From NCBI GenBank assembly GCA_023846275.1, contig CM043878.1:10051501-10115500 (forward strand): a stretch of DNA of 64,000 nucleotides, written 5' to 3'. This DNA is from Vanilla planifolia. Lineage: Eukaryota > Streptophyta > Magnoliopsida > Asparagales > Orchidaceae. The position numbers and the translations under genes are program-made. Under the pieces are notes generated by a model. The model did not search any database. It was given only the letters and a program-made list of their open reading frames with translations, and was not told the origin of the DNA. Numbering within the stretch: the stretch's first letter is position 1; each line of letters begins with the position of its first letter. Shown in pieces: positions 12,201 to 23,006 of this stretch.

Positions 12201-12918
12201 GTAACATACTGATAATTTATCTATCCTATGATTATTCTGATACAACTCTCAAAACTTGTCAACTAAACTACTAAGTTCTAATGACATCTGTTAAGTACAA
12301 ACAAGATTAAGTTTAGTTTTACATTATAAGTATATATTAGGTTTAACATCGACTCCCATTTATTGCAATTCTCTATGAATTCGAACATAGTCTATGCCGA
12401 TTTTATTCTTAACCTATTGTTCAAGTATCCATCAATTTATACCTTACCCAGAAACTGCCTTACTGAACATTCAAGGTTCCAATGTAGTTATTTTTATTAA
12501 GTTCATCATGTTTTCTTGTTATGCAGGTTTATCCTGGAGCCTGGACTGTAGTGTTGGTCTCACTTGATAACGTTGGAACATGGAATCTTCGGTCGGAAGA
12601 TCTCGATTCGTGGTATCTCGGGCAGGAGACATACATCAGGGTTGTCAATCCTGAGAGCACAAACAAAACTGAATTACCTGTACCAGATAATGCTCTCTAT
12701 TGTGGACTACTTGCAGAGATGCAGAAGTAAAGAGTTCATTCCTTTCTTTCTTTTGCTTCACTTTGAGAGCTGCAACTTGACAACTTCTTCATTCATTCAA
12801 ACATTGCAGGCAACAGAGACCTCATGCTGAAGCTCTCGAGGCCTCTTCAGGCATAAGAGGAAGACAAATGGTTCTTTCAATGGTGATCAGTTTAGTTGCA
12901 TGGATTGTCATCTTTTAA
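257..12918 (+). CDS. SKU5-like monocopper oxidase-like protein (multicopper oxidase family), GPI-anchored; nine exons
   Basis: Exons: 257-448, 603-712, 802-1072, 1174-1312, 4174-4540, 4949-5314, 5400-5478, 12527-12726, 12810-12918. All introns are GT-AG, the phases agree, and they join into 610 codons, close to the family's usual length of just under 600. The protein has a hydrophobic signal segment (about 16-40), then cupredoxin-type domains with SKU5 hallmarks: ITWDGVQQRKNSWQDGV, GTNCPIPPGWNWTY, DYGEWNENSRGTYNKWDG and NALYCG. Where true ascorbate oxidases have HWHG and other copper-ligand histidines, this protein has TWDG and FYFPS, so copper oxidase activity is unlikely; the SKU5 family is known for this. 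Residues 595-610 form a hydrophobic tail without charged residues, behind a small-residue ASSG (586-589). This fits a GPI anchor at the plasma membrane or wall, where the family acts in directional cell expansion. A second in-frame Met at position 299 would put the signal peptide at the very N-terminus and may be the true start. Confidence 0.93.
1313..4173 (+). other. Intron 4 of the SKU5-like gene
   Basis: A 2.9-kb AT-rich intron between exons 4 and 5, with clean GT and AG ends. I see no recognisable coding remnant. It contains one local tandem duplication (annotated separately). Confidence 0.8.
3304..3465. repeat. 84-bp tandem duplication in SKU5-like intron 4
   Basis: Two adjacent copies of a unit holding GATGATAAGAATGAATAGTC (starting at 3313 and 3397), followed by an A-rich run and ATTATTTTGTTAATATATGG. 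The copies differ at only a few bases, so the duplication is fairly recent. Confidence 0.8.
6288..6770. repeat. Higher-order tandem array, about 207-bp period
   Basis: Units start with CACATAGTAGCCCCAGAGGAGG and occur at 6288, 6435, 6493, 6643 and 6701. Long units (about 150 bp, with a tail running through AAATAAGTATAAATAGTGTC) alternate with short units (about 58 bp, without the tail). Together these give a compound period of 205-208 bp, present about two and a half times. The copies are nearly identical. Confidence 0.88.
7225..7309. repeat. Inverted copy of the 6288-6770 array tail
   Basis: This 85-bp stretch is the reverse complement of the long-unit tail (compare 6345-6432 and 6555-6640), with only a few differences. 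It abuts the end of the minus-strand copia fossil, so both may be parts of LTR-like sequence in opposite orientations. Confidence 0.82.
7320..8330 (-). mobile_element. Ty1/copia fossil: reverse transcriptase and RNase H part
   Basis: Read on the minus strand, short conceptual segments match copia polyprotein in the right order. First comes the catalytic-loop region of the reverse transcriptase (near 8230-8310), then the SQ-YI-KVL-RF linker followed by the TP segment (near 7990-8130), then RNase H-like segments down to about 7320. The copy is old and broken many times. Gag, protease and integrase were not found nearby, so it is a partial element. It lies antisense to the host gene within intron 7. 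Confidence 0.72.
8440..8780. repeat. Left copy of a direct-repeat pair (partner 10127-10437)
   Basis: The stretch shares with 10127-10437 an ordered series of matching segments, including AGTATGAGTTGTT, CCCAAAGGGTCTCTTT and AGAAATGG-CAATCAT. Similarity is roughly 70-75 percent by eye. The pair flanks the gypsy fossil at 8950-9790 like terminal repeats, although the inner content is too short for a full element. Between this copy and 8950 I recognise nothing. Confidence 0.7.
8950..9790 (-). mobile_element. Ty3/gypsy fossil (Tat/Athila-like) reverse transcriptase and RNase H fragment
   Basis: On the minus strand, segments matching non-chromoviral gypsy polymerase appear in order. A KK-NG-WR motif of the reverse transcriptase lies near 9740-9790, a KCTFG-like segment lies near 9430-9470, and the RNase H entry (an ECF-EFKAYLS-PILS type segment) lies near 9130-9240. 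The fossil is old, with many breaks. It may be an internally deleted copy, because direct repeats bracket it with no room for gag or integrase. The lineage assignment rests on motif style only. Confidence 0.68.
9804..9990. repeat. 91-bp tandem duplication
   Basis: Two adjacent copies begin GATGGGAAAATTTTTCAAC at 9806 and 9897 and continue through TTGGATTGTGTTTGCATGCTC. They differ at few positions, so this is a recent duplication beside the old gypsy fragment. The remaining 9991-10126 holds nothing recognisable. Confidence 0.85.
10127..10437. repeat. Right copy of the direct-repeat pair (partner 8440-8780)
   Basis: This is the partner of 8440-8780, with the same segment order and orientation. 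Its right end runs into the AT-rich tandem array. If the pair are LTRs, the enclosed element spans about 8440-10437. Confidence 0.7.
10480..11405. repeat. Satellite-like tandem array, six copies of an irregular 150-200-bp unit
   Basis: The core GAATTTGCTTTGACAAAGTG, followed by TTAGAAATGATAGGATT, recurs at 10515, 10681, 10835, 10911, 11059 and 11258, giving spacings of 166, 154, 76, 148 and 199 bp. Each unit also has a poly-A run and AATTGAAAT-GCAAA-CAG-AAAATAATTAA. A larger 395-bp repeat (10482 and 10877) overlies the array. Any apparent reading frames here are only the AT-rich repeat. Confidence 0.88.
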
Positions 12919-13507
12919 CAGTTTTGAGTTTGTGGAGTGGTACAATCCTTGCTTTCCATTTGTTTTAGTTTATTCTTGGTCGTTTATATATGTTTTTTTG
13001 TTAATTTTAATCTGTCATTTAAGTGTTAATACTATTTTGTTTCAGTGGAACAACTGTCCTTCTTCCCTAGCTTATCGTTTTACTTAACGTACTAAACTCA
13101 TGGCTTAATTCTTTTTCATCTTTGCAGCTATATTAGTTTTAATTAAGATAAGCAATGCGTGTCTTAATATGCATTATTATTTGTGTATTTTTTACTAAAT
13201 AGGATTTCTTATGTAATCTTCTATATTATTTAGCTTTTATATTAATAATTGTTATTTTCTTTATTTTTTTTGTTTGCTTTATTTATATATAAGCGAAATT
13301 TTCGGAATTTTTTATATAAAGTATTCAATTATCTATGTTGAACATTTTTTGAGTCTTCCAATTATTTGTGTACAATTATTTCTAATTATAATATTCCAAT
13401 AAATAATAAAAAAATTCTAAAATAGCTTTAATGATCCCTGTCGTCGTCTTCTACCCAAATCGACACCTGTTCCCGCCTCCTCCCGCCCACCGCCTTCGCC
13501 TTCCTGC
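12919..13507. other. Intergenic: SKU5-like 3' end and pectinesterase upstream region
   Basis: AT-rich DNA that turns sharply GC-rich near 13440. It should hold the 3' UTR of the SKU5-like gene (AATAAA-like motifs occur near 13399) and the promoter of the pectinesterase. No other gene is visible. The gap between the two coding regions is only 637 bp, and the genes are co-oriented. Confidence 0.55.
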
Positions 13508-13515
13508 CTATATAC
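13508..13515 (+). promoter_or_regulatory. Probable TATA box of the pectinesterase gene
   Basis: CTATATAC lies 48 bp before the ATG in an otherwise GC-rich stretch. The position suits a TATA box with a very short 5' UTR, and it argues against an additional upstream coding exon. Confidence 0.5.
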
Positions 13516-13555
13516 TGACGGCGACTCACCTTCCCTTCTTAGCAAACCCATAAGC

Positions 13556-15045
13556 ATGATGTCTCCCTATACCTCCCCTCTCGCCTTCCTCCTCCTTCTG
13601 CTCTCCTCCGTTACCCCTCAGAGCCACGACAACGCCGCCACTGTGGCCCTCGAAGCACTGTCCCTCGCCCGCAACCGAGCCTCGACCGCCACCGCCGCTT
13701 TCGCAGATGACGCGAGCGTCCCGCTCCAGGCGTGGGCCGACTGCCTCCAGCTGTACGACTATGCCGCCGGCCGCGTTCGGCGACTAATCACGGGAGCGGG
13801 ATACGGTTCGAACGACGCACGCACGTTGCTCAGTGCCGCCTCCACCGCCCACCGCACTTGCATCACCGGGTTGCGGGAAGCCGGCGGGCTGACGGCCCAC
13901 GCGGAGAGAGAGGGAGTGGAAGTAGCGCGGCGTCTGGAGGACGCACTCGCCGCGGTGCCGACGTCGGAGAATTTATATAATTCAACGGCCAAGAGAGAAG
14001 TTTTCCGCAGTTGGCAGGGGTCGGTCAATAAAGCCGACGTTGTGGTGGCGCAAGATGGCTCCGGCGACTTCAAGACCATTAATGCTGCGGTTGCTTTGCT
14101 GAATCGAAGGAAGGAAGGCGGGAGAAGAGTTGTAATCCACGTCAAAGCGGGAGTCTATCGCGAAAACGTGCTGATCGGTGGATGGCTGAGGAATCTGGTG
14201 TTTGTGGGCGACGGCATCGATAAAACTATAGTGACAAGCAACCGGAGTTTCCACGACGGTCACACTACCATTCGATCGGCCACCTTCGGTACGAGAATTA
14301 CTTTAATTTGACGGAAAAGAATTTAAAAAATTTCACCTTTTGATCTGCTTCAGGTGTGTGGGCCGACGGCTTCTGGGCGAAGGACATGACATTCGAGAAC
14401 ACGGCCGGGGCTGCAAGGCAGCAAGCGGTGGCTCTCCTGGCCGCCTCCGACCAAGCCATCTTCCACCGCTGCAGCTTCAAAGGATACCAAGACACCCTCT
14501 TCACCCACTCCCTTCGGCAGTTCTACCGAGACTGCGAGATCCACGGCACCGTCGACTTCATCTTCGGCAACGCGGCGGCAGTCATCCAAAACTGCGACCT
14601 TTTCATCCGCACGCCGCTGCCCCGCCAGGCGAACACGGTCATTGCGCAGGGGAGGGACAGCCCGCTGCAGAACACCGGAATCTCCATCCACGCCTCGCGG
14701 GTGAGACCGTCGCCGGAGTTCGAGAAAGTGAAGGACCGCTTCGAGAGCTACCTGGGGAGGCCGTGGCGGAGGTACTCGAGGACGGTGGTGATGAAGACGG
14801 AGCTCGATGGGATGATAAGCTCCGAGGGGTGGAAGGCGTGGGAAGGGGGGTTCGCGCCCGATACGTTGTATTATGCGGAGTATTTGAATACAGGGAAGGG
14901 GGCGGCGACGGCGAGGAGGGTGAACTGGCGTGGCTTTCATTTGATTGCCGACCGCCGAGAGGCGACGACGTATAGTGTGGAGAATTTTATACAGGGAAGG
15001 GCTTGGATTCCTGAGTCAGGTGTGCCTTTCTGGCCTGGGGTTTGA
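13556..15045 (+). CDS. Pectinesterase with N-terminal pectinesterase-inhibitor-like domain
   Basis: Exons 13556-14288 and 14354-15045, joined by a 65-bp GT-AG intron, give 474 aa. The enzyme demethylates homogalacturonan in the cell wall (EC 3.1.1.11). Residues 1-22 look like a signal peptide. Residues about 24-135 are a PMEI-like helical region. The PME domain (about 160-474) holds all active-site residues: Q268 in QQAVAL, Q290 and D291 in GYQDTL, D312 in DFIFG, and R380 and W382 in LGRPW. GHTTIRSATFG and FENTAG are also intact. Two things are odd. The PMEI region keeps only two cysteines (C63, C102), which match the third and fourth of the family, and the N-terminal hairpin with the first pair is missing. 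The usual RRLL/RKLL processing site before the PME domain is also not seen. The exons are very GC-rich, as in many monocot genes. A second ATG directly follows the first. Confidence 0.95.
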
Positions 15046-15982
15046 GCTGTATATCATACTATGAAAAATAAAATATTTAAATAAAATGAATATTACAAAT
15101 AAAATATTAAGTCTTTTCACACAATCAAAACGTGACCTAAAAGATTAAAAAAAAAAATAAAGAAAATACAAATGACAATACGAAAGGTGCAAGATTTATC
15201 ATGGTTTTTATTTGATTTGCTTTTTGACTCTTTTTTTAAGGTTTTCTAAAGTTAATATCTTAAGTTGAGAAAGTCTTATTTTCACATATAAGATTATTAA
15301 ACAAAAACTTTATAAAGGAGCATTAACAAAAAAAATAAAAAGGTACAATTGGCTTACTTTGTATAAGATATGGAATTTAATATTACATTGATTATTAAAA
15401 TTGCCATATACTTGTTATGTAATATAAGTTGAAATTAATATTTAAGATCTTTTACTTTATTTCAAAAACAAAATTGAAGTTGAACATTAAAAAAACTTGA
15501 ATGTGTGTTTTGAGATAAAACTAAGAAAATTAAAGAGGATATGATATTAATGAAGGAATGGCAAGAGTTGGCCTTGATTGAAACAAGGGTAACTAACCTA
15601 TTGGCACAAGGTCTATTATAAGAAGGGGAAAAAAAAAACAGGAAGCCTTTAGTAAGAGAGAATCCTAGTACAACCTTTTACTTAGAAAATTCTCATTGCA
15701 TGCTTTGCTTGGTGAGCATGTATTAAAGAAGAAAATGTCTTTCTTCTTTACAAAGAATTGATTTATCTTAAAAACTTTATTTAGATTCATGCTAATGATT
15801 GACTACAACTTCATTCTTAGAAGAAAACTACGTATAATAGAAGAATATTATCTAATTAAAAAATAGCAATATTCTCGATTAGGGTTTCTGGACGCAGGGA
15901 AGCACCGCTCAAAATCCTAGCCTTTCCTAAAGTTTCGATTACACTTTTTAACATAATCTGGCTGTTGGCTTCGCCGAGGTCC
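15046..15982. other. Intergenic between convergent pectinesterase and DUF599 genes
   Basis: AT-rich tail-to-tail spacer that should carry both 3' UTRs. AATAAA-type motifs for the plus-strand gene lie at 15066-15085. No coding potential is seen. Confidence 0.5.
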
Positions 15983-16775
15983 TCAAGAATGCTCACCGAC
16001 GACCCACTCCATCTCCGCCTCCTCCCCGCCGGCGTCGTCTCCTTCCCCCCAATCCGAGTAGATATCCAAAAAATAAAGCATCACCACGAGCACGAGGCAG
16101 CAGCCCAGCATAGGTATGGGCCCGAATACCCACAGGAATAGGGGAAGGGAGAAGTAGCATGCCCTAAGTCCCAGCGACCAGCAATAGCTCCCCCAATTCA
16201 CCGCCCTAGCCACGTACTCCGGCGACGTCCGCTGCTGCCACCGGCACCTCAGCGGCACGTTGATGAGTATGCTGGCGTGGCTGTAGTACCTCACGGATTG
16301 CACGTTGAGGAGGAACGCCGCGAGGAAGCAGAGCAGGATGGCCAAGAACTTGAGGGAGAGACCCGTGAGGCTCGTGTTCCCCACCAACAGCCCGTGTTGC
16401 GCTGCGTCTCCACCGCCGCATCCGCCGCCGCCGCCCGTCATCAGGACGGTGATCAGCGAGCAGAGCATGATCGCCGTCGAGGCCATCAGCGTCGACGCCA
16501 TGATGTTGTTCCGCAGAGTCTGCACCGCGAGGACTCCGTTCTTGATGGGGTCCTGCAATGTGGAATAGATCGTCAGCGTTTCGTCAGAGATTTGAAGGAG
16601 TTGGATTACTTGCCTCCATCATGGATCGGACCCACATGCGGCGGTTGACGGCGTTGATGCCGATGACGGTTTGTTTGGGGCGTCGGCGGACGCGGTCGAG
16701 GAGCCAGAGGTGGTATCCGATCATGACGGCGAGGCCGAGGGGGACGAGCACGAAATCGAGGTAATTCGTCTCCAT
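15983..16775 (-). CDS. DUF599 family membrane protein
   Basis: Exon 1 is 16775-16614 and exon 2 is 16552-15983, together 243 aa. Hallmarks of the plant DUF599 family are LDFVLVPLGL near the start, TVIGINAVNRRMWV, and GVLAVQTLRNNIMASTLMA. There are about four membrane spans: residues 6-27, 71-92, 121-141, and a long hydrophobic stretch at 179-218 that may be two. The acidic C-terminus is probably exposed. The molecular function is unknown. The 61-bp intron starts with GC (GAG then GCAAGT), not GT. Only this reading keeps the family sequence in frame (MMED-PIKNGVLAVQ), and AG/GCAAGT is the typical GC-AG donor. A glycine-rich loop (93-102) follows the second span. An AT-rich TATA-like stretch lies upstream near 16930-16945 on this strand. 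Confidence 0.93.
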
Positions 16776-17267
16776 GAGGCGGTGAGGAGAGGAGGAGATG
16801 GCGCATGGAGAAGATGAGGAAAAGAAGCGATCGACACGCGGCGGTGCATGCGGGAAGCGCGAAGGTCAGTGGGCATCACGTGATTCAAAAGTAAGTAGCC
16901 GTTGAGCAGTTCACGGCCATCTCTCCTATTAATCTTGTATTTATTATTCATTAAATTATTTTATTTACTAATTAAGAAACAATAATTCAATTTTATGATA
17001 GTTCAACATTGTTCTATAACAACTTTATACAAAATTTTCAATTGATGGATGTGCACATACTAAATCTTTTTCAAATAAAGAATTTGTAACAATTAAAATT
17101 CACATAAAGTCACAAAAGAAAAAAAAAAATCATTATTTTGCAAACCTTGAAATAATTTAGCCTATCCAATCAGAGAAGTCCTGCAAAGAAAAGCAAGAGA
17201 GGTTCAAAGTCTTCCACTCACTTAAAACTTCCACAAGGACATGAACTGCATCATATTCTAGGTTTGA
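16776..17267. other. Intergenic between DUF599 and PSF1 genes
   Basis: A 492-bp spacer, with both flanking genes on the minus strand. The left part should hold the DUF599 5' UTR and promoter, the right part the PSF1 3' UTR. Nothing else is visible. Confidence 0.5.
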
Positions 17268-18488
17268 TCACTCGATGAACTCTTCCATGAGGCCCTGGAC
17301 ACGAGAACGGGCATCACATTACTTAAAAACGAAACGAAACAAGAACAGATGCCAAAGTATGCAACATGAAGTGATCAAACCTGTGATATAAATGGCTCGG
17401 CATCTGTGCGCCTAATAAAATGAAGCGAGTGCTGAATCAAGGAAATCGCATGATCTCCTAAACACACTTCACCGATGTCATCGAGCACCTTTACACGGAT
17501 ATAAGGATCCTTTGGTGGAACCATGTCCTATGATTTAATTTTCTACCTTTTCACTCTTCAAGAGAAAAAAAAAAAAAAAAAAATGGAAAACAAGCAGAGG
17601 CTCAGTGGATTACCACGGTAAGATCGAGATCAAGGTCTGATATGTATGACTCTAAGGCGGTAGAATGGTTTTTGAAATATTCTTCTTCTGAATAACTTAG
17701 CTTTTCTTGTATTTCTTGAGGAAGAACGGGTCCAATCTTCCATCTCAAGCTCTGAATTAATTCAGCTCGGTTATATCTATTAAATGCAGATGCTAAGTAT
17801 AAAACCATACATATATAAACAGTTTCAAGACGGCAAGAAAGTATTCTATATCTGCAGCTTACATGTAGCCCATGAGACATCTTTTGTTACGAGACAGAGA
17901 AAGGTGATGTATCACAGCTCCAAAGTGATCTGCATTTCTAGTTGTTTGTATGTCTAAATTTGCATCTTCGATTTTCCTGTGCCAAAACAGCGGGACCCAA
18001 CTATGTTTATGATCTAAATTTAACTTTCCTATGTATTAATCTTTTATTCTTGAAATGATTTCTATCAGAATAGTTAGCCATGTGTATCGATTTCACTGAC
18101 AATGAATGCAACTTGAGGCTGGTTTGGTTCACAAAGGCACAAATCAACACTACGTGTGGTAACATGTTTAGCTATAAGAAAGCAACTTGCCTGATCAATG
18201 ACTGGAGCTGCAAGTTATGCTCATTACATTCCCTTATGACTTGCTCAAAGATGTCATTCTGAAATAAACAGATGAAATCCACTATGATTAAAATATGTTC
18301 TAAGATTTTCTTAGTTTCCAAAAAACAAGAGAGCAATTTATTTCAAGAACATAAAAATGCTACAGGAAATAGAAGCTTAATTTCACTGACAGATTATGAA
18401 GAAAGATATTTACATTAAAAACTGTTAATTGCCCATCCTCACACGATGCCAACTCCCTCGAAAGCTGAGATGCTCGCCTCCCATACAT
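17268..18488 (-). CDS. PSF1: DNA replication complex GINS subunit PSF1
   Basis: Six exons on the minus strand: 18488-18414, 18258-18191, 17976-17863, 17776-17614, 17527-17381 and 17294-17268. Phases agree and give 197 aa, the usual PSF1 length. The protein starts MYGRRASQLSRELAS. It continues with the family's RNADH-GA-IHHLSLSRNKRCLMGY segment, the YNRAELIQSLRWK and EEEYFKNH segments of the helical A domain, and VDMVPPKDPYI with HFIRRTDAEPFI-QGLMEEF in the B domain. GINS (SLD5, PSF1-3) joins MCM2-7 and CDC45 to form the replicative helicase in the nucleus. Intron 2 starts with GC (ATCAG then GCAAGT) and ends in AG; the GT three bases later would shift the frame. The other four introns are GT-AG. 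The final exon is only 27 bp, including the stop. Confidence 0.95.
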
Positions 18489-21289
18489 TTAGGCTTAAAA
18501 AAAATCTAAATGCATATAGAAAGCAGGAGAAAATTCAATCAGTAAAAGCAGTCAAGAGTGCAAAACATAATAAACTTAGCATCTAATGTCATTAAGCAAT
18601 TCAAAACACTACAACACAAGCTTTCTGCACTGCTTAATCATATTGAAGCTGCATCACTCAAATCAAATGAGAACAACAATGGCATAGCCAAATCTGGAAT
18701 AAACCATCACACATAAATTTTAAATCATGTAAATTTTGAGGTAAAGAAAATATTCTCTATAAAGTTTTGAAAGAGAAAAGCTCACATCAATTAACAACTT
18801 CACCAACATTTCCGACAGTTCATCAAGAATATTGCAAATCTACAATTAAGTTTTTGTGAGCTGAACCCTTATCTAATAAGCTAAAGAAATATCATATATG
18901 GATTCATGGATTGATTTGTGGGTCTTATGTGAAGAACAAGGCTGCCATCCAAGCTTAATTATTCATAGAGAGCAGAAGAGTAATCCCACCTAATATTTAG
19001 TTATTGATTGTTATAGAGCAGCTTAACAATGGATGGGAAAGATTGTATCATATAATATAGAAAATAATGGAAACATCTAGAACAAAAATGCAATTTTTAG
19101 TTCACACAAAATGATTGGAATCACCAAATGGGAAGTGCAAACCAATAATAATTCTCCCAATTCCAATGCTATTTGAAACCAGCAAAATTGCATCATGCAA
19201 CAATGACTGAGAAAAGCAATAGCTTAAATGAAGAGGGGTACAAGAGGCTATTTGAGCTACATTCAAGCGTAAAAAATCCCAATTGGAAATAATCCCCATT
19301 TCCTTTATATCAATGAACCTACTTTTGTCTCCACTACATAAATGACTAGTTTAGAATCTTGTTACCCTTATATAGTTCAATGAATATGGTTATTGGAGCA
19401 TATGTTCTTGCCTCATCTAATGTGTACTTCAAATTGTTTGACCATAGTTTGACACACAAATTGGGTAATCTGATTACTATATAGTTATATACTATGAAAT
19501 CAACTTATTCTTATTGTTTATGCTCATTGATCAAGCATCACACAACAATCTCTCATTTAGAGACTAATCATCCAACTATATAATATACCCTCTTGTATTC
19601 TTTGCCATTCAGCTACAATCTAAAGATCCATTTATAACACACTTCAGTTTCTCATATGTAAACCTCTTGGTCAGCATTTATTTGGGTTATTTTGCACCTA
19701 GCATTTTTTTTGATGACATGGTCTTGTCATCCACCAACATTCAAATATGATGATACTTTAGTTGGTTTTATCCTTAGGTGAAATAAGATTTTTATTAATA
19801 ACATTCTAGCTACTATTAGATATAACATTCTTCTTCTTTTTTGACTTTCATTAAAAATATATTTCAATTAGATCACTTCTTTCCCAAACTCAAAAGATTA
19901 CAATAATTAAACAACAATAGTGTGGCACAAAATTTTGAAGTGTCAACATCAAATTGATATCAGACATTATTCCTTTTGTTCATGTTAACACTCAAATCTA
20001 CTTCTACACAACCCTATTAAATGAAATTATTCATTTTAAACCTCAAATATCTCCTATATATCTTAGTAGCCACCATATAACTTCATAATGTTTTATATCT
20101 AAATATACCATATGTCTGCTAACTCCAAATGCATGACTTACATTTGATCCATTGCATATATCTCACAGCACATTGCTCATGCATATGGTAACTTGGACAT
20201 GTGATCCTATTTGTCATGAAAACTATTGTGAGTGCGAAATCCAAGTTAATCACATGGTAGAAATAACAAGTTGAAACATTCCAAAATTGTGAAAAGTGAT
20301 TCTAACTTTCACAATCAAACTAAGGCGGGACTTCTCCACTTCTAACACTCCTAAATTGCAAGGAACTTCTGATCAAAAGGTTGACAATATTCAAAAGCAA
20401 ATTAGATTCAAGAGAAAAATGGTTTGGAATTGGAGAACATAACCAATCAAGATCTAAGAGTTCCATCATTCTAAAATCATTCAAATTAGATTATTAGTCT
20501 TTTGTTGTTAAGTATCGCATATGGAATAAAAATTTGTATGAGCCATAGATTCTTCCTTCAAAAGAAACCACCCAAAGAGATAATTAAGTAAATACAATAA
20601 GATGTTCATGCCTTGGAATGAGTTTTATAAAGATTTGTAAGAGTTTAGTGTCAAGCTAACATTAATGGTTGTTGTCATTCACTATGGTCAAAAAACATGT
20701 ATCCATAATATGGATCATCTTGTAAGCATATCCTCTATTAAAGAAATCTAATATTCTTAAATACACTTTTGAAAATTTATAAGAACTATATAATTATTTT
20801 GACTTATGAAGTTTAATAAATCTAGTAGTTTGTGAAAAAGGATGAGGAAGAGACATAATTTGTTTAAATCCTTCTTATCATTCACTCATCAAGAGATCCC
20901 TATTTATAGAACAAAAGTCCTTATTACAAATATTATTTTTCATACAAAATTATTCAAAATTAAAAGACATGTTTCACTTTCCAACAAGAAATGCCAAATA
21001 AAAAAAAACAAAGTTTTAAATAAAATTCTATATTTAATTTCAACACAATGATGTAAACATAGAACCTTATTATCCATAACACTACGAAAAAATTGGAAGT
21101 AATTATGCAGAAATATGATGGATTTTCCTTGAGCCGATAAGCATCATGCACAATATGTTCAATATAAATGTTTGTGGATGGTTCCCATCAATCCTTCTAG
21201 GCCAAAGAATGCCCTAATCTACAAAGTGCATGCGAATTATGGTTTTGTTGCAACAAATCTAAGGCAATATGATTAATTTTCATCAACTA
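18489..21289. other. AT-rich intergenic region upstream of PSF1
   Basis: It should contain the PSF1 promoter near 18490-18700. The remainder is AT-rich, low-coding sequence that is probably eroded transposon, perhaps including the left terminal repeat of the gypsy fossil that begins at about 21290. I could not identify any part firmly. Confidence 0.4.
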
Positions 21290-23006
21290 AACCTAGTAAG
21301 CATCAAAATAAGGTTGCCTCCAATTCACAAGGTAGTGTTGGCAACATGTGACAATAATCACCTTATTGCTTAGACTTCGTTCAATTGATTTGATTGAAAA
21401 TCCTAAGGATTTTGGAATGATCAATATTACTGAGGAAATAAAAACTCCAATTGTAAAAAGAACAATAGAAAGCTTTGGAGATTCAAATATAATTAGGTGA
21501 AGTAACATATCCACAATATTGAAAATAAAGCTAATGTTCAAATAATCATGTAATTTCAGTGCCAAAGCATTAAAACAAATTTCTAATAATGCAATAATGT
21601 TGAAAAGCATGAGCATGGAGTTTCTTGAAGGAAATTTGTAGACAAGCTCCAAAGCACACATAAAGAAGAAGATAACTCCTTTGTTAAACTCTTTAACTCC
21701 ACAATGGGCAAAAGAATTATCATCATTACTTGTCAAAAATTTTCTACAAATTTAAGCACGGAGATTGCAAATATGTTCGACAAAACATGTAAATGTTTCA
21801 AATTAATTAATAAGAGAACAGGGTTGGCTACAACAAGAGAAACCATGCACAACTTCCAAAGGAAACTATACTTTTGTTATATTAACTATTATTATAAACA
21901 AACTCAATTATAGGAAAAAATAAATTCTAATTGCTTAAATGTTCTCTAATAAAAAATAGGTTTCAAACACCTTGAATATAGCATTCATTTGTCCATCAAT
22001 CTCTAGATGAAAGACTCAACTAAAACTTTAAGTTGGTGTCAAACAATTCCCAAAGAATTTTCTAGAAATAACTAACAAAATGTATACCACAATTCAACAA
22101 AATAGAGGTGGGTAATACATGTGGATGAACATGATTTGGCAATGTTGAAAGTTTCAAGATTTTGGCCAAAGGAGAGGAAATCAGACATTTTAAAGAACAT
22201 GTCAATGACCAAAATCCATACTAATATCTTGCCAAGGTGAGTGGGGAATAGCCAAAGTGAAAACCCTAAATTTTATTTCATGGCTTTACCAAGTTGGCAA
22301 GTTCTACACCAAGATCCATCATAGCGACATCCTTTGTAAGAGAAAGCTATAAAATATATCTACTACTACAACAATCCTATCTCTATCTAGAAACCCTTAA
22401 ATCTCTCTACATGTAAGTCACAGATAAGGACACAGATAAGGAAATCCCCAAGTGAATTATGTGGAATGCATAGCCTAGAATAATAAAATAAGAACCCACC
22501 AAAGATTTCATAGTAAATATTTAATTCGAAAATATTATGAAAATCATGGAAAATCACATTATAATTGAGGAAAGTGACATAATCCAACTTTAGTATATTA
22601 AATACTACAACAATACTGATAATTTGTTGAGGCAAACTGATGTGATTCAAAGCATACATTGGTTTGTTTTTAGTTTTGACATGCCAAAAAAGAAAAGTGT
22701 ATTCTTAGAAAAAAAAGACACATATAGTATGCCAAATGTTAAGATATTTGTCGAATTGAAAATAATAGACTAATGGTCACAAGAAGAAAAAACTCCAAGG
22801 TAAAGTATGGTACCTCTAATTTTGTATAATTTGTATGATAATATAAAATTATTTATCATATATAGAAAATTTTTAGCCACTTGTCCTAAAGCATGTGAAA
22901 TTTTCCATATTTATCACTTTGTTTAGATGATAAAAAAAGATTATGTTTTATTTAACTATGGCATTGTAACTAACTTTATCAAAAGAAAATTATCACAACA
23001 CTCACT

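Larger units (their letters stand above)
5479..12526 (+). other. Intron 7 of the SKU5-like gene (7.05 kb, transposon-filled)
   Basis: A GT-AG intron between a 79-bp exon and exon 8. From left to right it holds a repeat array (6288-6770), an inverted piece of that array (7225-7309), a minus-strand copia fossil, a minus-strand gypsy fossil between direct repeats, and an AT-rich tandem array (10480-11405). The stretches 5479-6287 and 11406-12526 contain nothing I recognise. Confidence 0.85.

Noticed and set aside
14340-14975. Long open frames on both strands across the second pectinesterase exon
   Set aside because: They are shadows of the GC-rich pectinesterase exon, whose own frame carries all catalytic motifs.
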